Shown here: piece after piece, positions 14,419 to 17,229 of the stretch
Position numbering within the stretch: the stretch's first letter is position 1
Layout of the letters: each line of letters begins with the position of its first letter
Source: an uncultured Clostridia bacterium
Lineage (GTDB): Bacteria; Bacillota; Clostridia; Lachnospirales; CAG-274
Direction: 5' to 3'
Length of the DNA: 17,229 nucleotides
NCBI GenBank assembly: GCA_947629215.1
Contig: CANRCU010000017.1
Span: 1-17,229, forward strand
The notes under the pieces: generated by a model
What the model was told of the DNA's origin: nothing
Seen by the model: the letters and a program-made list of their open reading frames with translations, nothing else
Databases searched by the model: none
Translations under genes and position numbers: made by a program

Positions 14419-16170
14419 ATGATGCTAAAAGATTTTTTAAAAAATAATATTTTACTTACAGACGGTGCAATGGGTACATACTATAAAAAGGTCTGCCCTG
14501 TTCCGCTGCCGTTTTGTGAGCTTGAGTCACTGACTGACAGTGATATAATAGAAAAAATACACAGCGAATATATTGCAAACGGCGCCGGGCTTATACGAAC
14601 CAACACTTTTAATGCAAATACCTCTGTTCTTGAAGTTGATATAGACACGGTAAAAAAAATAATACAAAATGCATATCACACAGCATTAAAAGCAGCCGAA
14701 GGTAAACAAGTATTTGTCGGGTGCAGCATAGGACCAAATGCGGAAAACTCGCAGGAATATACAGTCATTGCCGACACTTTTCTAAAACTTGGCGCGGATA
14801 TTTTTATATTTGAAACTTTTGCTTCTGACGATAAAATTTCCGATACACTGAAATATATAAAAACAAAAAAGCCGAATGCCTTTATCCTTTTGGAATTTGC
14901 CCTTTCGGATAGTGGCGTAACATCGGCTTTTTGGGGTATAGACCGTATATTTGACAAATACGGCAGCAGCGAACTTGTCGATGCTGTTGGTTTCAATTGC
15001 GGCATAGGTCCAAAGCATATGGAAAATATCCTCGGCGCTGCAAACATAAATACAAAAAAGCCCGTTTCCGCCCTGCCTAATGCCGGTTATCCCGAAATTA
15101 TAAATAATAAAATTGAATATGTTATGAACCCCGTTTATTTTGCCGATATGGTATCCGGATTTATAAACCTTGGTATAAACATTATAGGCGGCTGCTGCGG
15201 TACGACACCCGAGCATATAGGTCTGCTTGGTCAGCGCCTTGGAGATAAAATCACGACATCCCCGAAATCGGGTACATCGGTAAGCGAAATAAAAGAGAAA
15301 CCGGCAAAAAACAGTTTCCATAAAAAACTCGAAAACGGTGATTTTATTTATGCCGCAGAGCTTGATCCTCCGTTCGGAACAAATGTAGACAGGCTTATAT
15401 CAGGTGCATCGGCTTTAAAAAATGCAGGTGTGGACATAATCACGATAGCGGATTCCCCGATGGGCAGACCACGTGTCGACAGCACAATAATATCCGCAAA
15501 ACTCAAACGGGAAACAGGCGCAGAAGTTTTGCCTCATCTCTGCTGCCGTGACAGAAACGCTATTGCGCTGCGTTCGGCTATACTCGGCGCATATGTCGAA
15601 GGTGTACGAAATTTTCTTGTTGTAACCGGTGATCCCGTTCCGGGTGAAGACCGCAACCGCATAAAAAGTGTTTTTAATATGCAATCTTACAGTCTTATGA
15701 GTATGATGGACGAAATGAACCGCGAAATTTTTAACGAAGAACAGATATATTACGGCGGTGCGGTAAATTTCAATGTCAAAAACAAAGACTACGAGTATTC
15801 AAGACTGTTAAAAAAATACGAAAACGGCGCTCGTTTCTTTCTTACGCAGCCTGTCTTTACCGACGATACTATCGAGTATCTTTCGCAGCTTCCGCAAGAA
15901 CGCGGATTTAAACTGTTAGGCGGTATTATGCCGCTTGTGAACTACAAAAACGCAATGTTTATAAATAACGAAATGGCAGGTATAAATATCCCCGAACATT
16001 ATATAAATCTTTTTAAACCCGAAATGACAAGGGAAGAGGCACAACAGATAGGTATCGGACTTGCGGTCGAAATAGCCGATAAGATAAGACCTTATGTTGA
16101 TGGATTTTATTTTATAACACCGTTTAACAGGTATGAAATGATAATAGAAATAATCAACAGGGTCAGATAA
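14419..16170 (+). CDS. Bifunctional homocysteine S-methyltransferase / methylenetetrahydrofolate reductase
   Basis: A 583-residue cytosolic fusion, YitJ-like. The N-terminal domain (about 1-280) is a homocysteine methyltransferase barrel: LLTDGAMGTYYKK, LIRTNTFNAN, and the zinc-binding cysteines Cys194 (GFNCGIGP) and Cys259/Cys260 (GGCCGTTPEHI). The C-terminal domain (about 300-583) is a MetF-type flavin reductase: Glu314 in AAELDPPFG matches the catalytic Glu of MetF, followed by HLCCRDRN, FLVVTGDP, FFLTQPVF and GGIMPLVN. Together they reduce 5,10-methylene-THF to 5-methyl-THF and transfer a methyl group to homocysteine, making methionine. Start: the first of two adjacent ATG codons; the AGGGA site fits the first or second. 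No cobalamin domain is present here, so a separate MetH-type partner may exist. Confidence 0.93.
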   Translation: MMLKDFLKNNILLTDGAMGTYYKKVCPVPLPFCELESLTDSDIIEKIHSEYIANGAGLIRTNTFNANTSVLEVDIDTVKKIIQNAYHTALKAAEGKQVFVGCSIGPNAENSQEYTVIADTFLKLGADIFIFETFASDDKISDTLKYIKTKKPNAFILLEFALSDSGVTSAFWGIDRIFDKYGSSELVDAVGFNCGIGPKHMENILGAANINTKKPVSALPNAGYPEIINNKIEYVMNPVYFADMVSGFINLGINIIGGCCGTTPEHIGLLGQRLGDKITTSPKSGTSVSEIKEKPAKNSFHKKLENGDFIYAAELDPPFGTNVDRLISGASALKNAGVDIITIADSPMGRPRVDSTIISAKLKRETGAEVLPHLCCRDRNAIALRSAILGAYVEGVRNFLVVTGDPVPGEDRNRIKSVFNMQSYSLMSMMDEMNREIFNEEQIYYGGAVNFNVKNKDYEYSRLLKKYENGARFFLTQPVFTDDTIEYLSQLPQERGFKLLGGIMPLVNYKNAMFINNEMAGINIPEHYINLFKPEMTREEAQQIGIGLAVEIADKIRPYVDGFYFITPFNRYEMIIEIINRVR

Positions 16171-16271
16171 TATTTCAACGGTTCCCGGCAAAACCTTTGA
16201 GCTTGTAATAAACAGCAAATGCCTAACTCCCTAATAGACTCTGTTTTGTTAATAAAAAAGGAGGTAAGAAT

Positions 16272-16859
16272 TTGAAAAAATTTATTTTAGCAATTATAGT
16301 GATTTTGACTTTTACATCTACAGTCAATGCGGCAGAAATAAGAATACAAAGTGCGCATATAAACGACAATACAAATATTTTAAGTATATCCGGCGGTGTA
16401 ACGGATGCCAATACCGACCAAAATATTTCAATAACGGTAAGTCCGCTGAAAGACGGAAGATATGATATTGAAAATGTTGTTTATGTCGGTCAGCAGGCTA
16501 TATCCGAAAATTTTTTTACACTTTCTTTTCCGATTGAGCTTAACGAAGGTTATTATGTCGCTCGTATAGGCGGTAATGACATTGCCACACCAAAATATTT
16601 GCTTATCGAACATGAAGGCAGTGAATATAGCATCAAACCGGGTGATGTAAATGCCGACGGTGTAATAACTTCAGCCGACTCCGCGCTTACGCTGCAATAT
16701 GTACTCAATAAAGCATCTGTTAATTTTTCGGAACTGCAAATCTATCTTTCAAATGTCAGCGGCGACAAAGAAATAACCGCTGAAGATGCAGCTTTGATAC
16801 TTTCAAAAGTGCTTAACGGTATGTTTCCTTTCCGTGTTGAAGAATACGGTTATGAATAA
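16272..16859 (+). CDS. Small secreted dockerin protein
   Basis: A 195-residue exported protein starting with TTG; the start is decided by AAAGGAGGT 6 bases upstream and by the signal peptide that follows (MKKFILAIIVILTFTSTVNA). Residues about 22-112 form an unassigned beta-rich domain (ILSISGGVTDANTDQNISI, GYYVARIGGNDI), of a kind I associate with dockerin- and surface-domain proteins in gut Clostridia. A type I dockerin follows (about 124-185). Its first Ca loop is complete (DVNADGVITSAD); the second (NVSGDKEITAED) has Asn and Ser at ligand positions 1 and 3, so calcium binding there may be weaker. No catalytic domain is present: an adaptor or binding protein is likely. It stands alone between the methionine gene and purK. 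Confidence 0.82.
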   Translation: MKKFILAIIVILTFTSTVNAAEIRIQSAHINDNTNILSISGGVTDANTDQNISITVSPLKDGRYDIENVVYVGQQAISENFFTLSFPIELNEGYYVARIGGNDIATPKYLLIEHEGSEYSIKPGDVNADGVITSADSALTLQYVLNKASVNFSELQIYLSNVSGDKEITAEDAALILSKVLNGMFPFRVEEYGYE

Positions 16860-16861
16860 AT

Positions 16862-16879
16862 AAAAAATAGGCATTTTTT
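16862..16879 (+). terminator. Possible weak terminator after the dockerin gene
   Basis: AAAAAAT and ATTTTTT form a 7-bp stem around AGGC immediately after the stop codon, and the right arm doubles as a T-run. The stem has no G-C pair, so termination would be inefficient and read-through into the purK leader is possible. Confidence 0.3.
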
Positions 16880-16918
16880 GAAACGAAATTTAATCCAGGA
16901 TATTCGTACTACGCTTTC

Positions 16919-17112
16919 GATACTTACTCACAACAGACGTTTTTTACTAAAGCCTTTGTGTTCAGCATGAGCCTTGTACTCCTGCCAAATACAAAAGTAA
17001 GTATCCATCACTTATAGGAAGTGAGTAACTTATCCGTCGGTTAAACACGAGCGTTACAACACGCTTGTTGATAAATTTGCCGTTTTTATTGTGTTCGATA
17101 AACTCGGCAAAT
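16919..17112 (+). promoter_or_regulatory. Structured purK leader, candidate cis-regulatory RNA
   Basis: About 230 bases upstream of purK with no supported gene. GATACTTACT (16919-16928) pairs perfectly with AGTAAGTATC (16996-17005). TTACTCAC (16924-16931) overlaps it and pairs perfectly with GTGAGTAA (17021-17028). TCACTT/AAGTGA (17008-17024) forms a third hairpin excluding the second. Further down are ACGAGCG/CGCTTGT (about 17047-17068) and ATTTGCCG/CGGCAAAT (17075-17112). A weak promoter (TTGAAA at 16878, TATTCG at 16901) would start the transcript near 16913. It matches no purine, PRPP or ZTP riboswitch core or T-box that I can recognise. Confidence 0.45.
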
Positions 17113-17148
17113 ACATATTTACATCAATATAAAGAGAGGTGAAAACAA

Positions 17149-17229
17149 ATGGAACCAAACTACCTTGGCAAACGAATCGGCATTATTGGTGGAGGACAGC
17201 TTGGGCAGATGATGGCTTTGGAAGCAAAG
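17149..17229 (+). CDS. purK: PurK, N5-carboxyaminoimidazole ribonucleotide synthase, 5' part only
   Basis: The first 27 codons before the right edge. RIGIIGGGQLGQMMALEAK is the PurK signature at the start of the ATP-grasp protein's N-terminal nucleotide-binding fold (GGGQLGQMM). PurK uses ATP and bicarbonate to carboxylate aminoimidazole ribonucleotide in de novo purine synthesis; its product is the substrate of PurE, normally encoded nearby and not visible here. AGAGAGGTG precedes the ATG by about 7 bases. The leader is long and structured, pointing to regulation at RNA level. Confidence 0.9.
   Translation, partial: MEPNYLGKRIGIIGGGQLGQMMALEAK

Noticed and set aside
16928..17008. 26-codon minus-strand ORF (MDTYFCIWQEYKAHAEHK...) in the purK leader
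   Set aside because: No ribosome binding site, stops just upstream in frame, and too short to judge; the stems in the same place explain the sequence better. A tblastn hit in relatives would revive it.

Overview
The window looks like a chromosomal segment from a low-GC, Gram-positive, plant-polysaccharide-degrading member of the Clostridia (Ruminococcaceae, Oscillospirales or Monoglobus-like; this placement is inference). The grounds are a sporulation-type YlbJ membrane protein, a sepF-yggT-ylmH-divIVA division cluster, two dockerin type I proteins (one a PL1 pectate lyase), Thr/Glu-rich extracellular linkers, secreted 'stalk' (copper amine oxidase N-like) domains, AGGAGG-type ribosome binding sites and heavy use of the ATA isoleucine codon. 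I see no phage genes, transposase, CRISPR array, tRNA or rRNA.

Layout. 1-1278, minus strand: ylbJ followed by the start of a secreted stalk-domain protein that runs off the left edge. 1365-8110, plus strand: a tightly packed run of an HlyD-like membrane adaptor, yggS (3' end frameshifted), sepF, yggT, ylmH, divIVA and a dockerin-bearing pectate lyase whose start overlaps the divIVA stop. 8203-11541, plus strand: mntP manganese exporter, a TGS-domain nucleoside kinase and two tandem small multidrug export-family membrane proteins, closed by an intrinsic terminator. 11596-11976: a gene-free stretch holding a candidate minus-strand small RNA and the promoter of the next gene. 11977-13431: a secreted nuclease with an N-terminal stalk domain and a C-terminal Cys/His module, followed by a very strong terminator. 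13522-13916: AT-rich, with a doubtful 36-aa minus-strand ORF and a good plus-strand promoter. 13917-16170: a GNAT acetyltransferase and a fused homocysteine methyltransferase/methylenetetrahydrofolate reductase. 16272-16859: a small secreted dockerin protein. 16880-17148: an unusually long and structured leader before purK, which runs off the right edge.

How the genes fit together. The central block is the usual Firmicutes division neighbourhood (SepF ties FtsZ to the membrane, DivIVA marks poles and septa) with its customary passengers YggS, YggT and YlmH. Cell-surface functions sit around it: pectate lyase, a second dockerin protein, a secreted nuclease and a stalk protein, consistent with a carbohydrate-foraging gut anaerobe. 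The rest is housekeeping: metal export, nucleoside salvage, methionine/folate one-carbon metabolism and purine synthesis.

The best candidates for something undescribed are RNA-level. One is a minus-strand small RNA at about 11604-11714, with a near-consensus promoter and hairpins whose wobble pairs and GNRA loop make sense only on that strand. The other is the purK leader, with three mutually exclusive pairings. Neither was matched to a family, because no search could be run.
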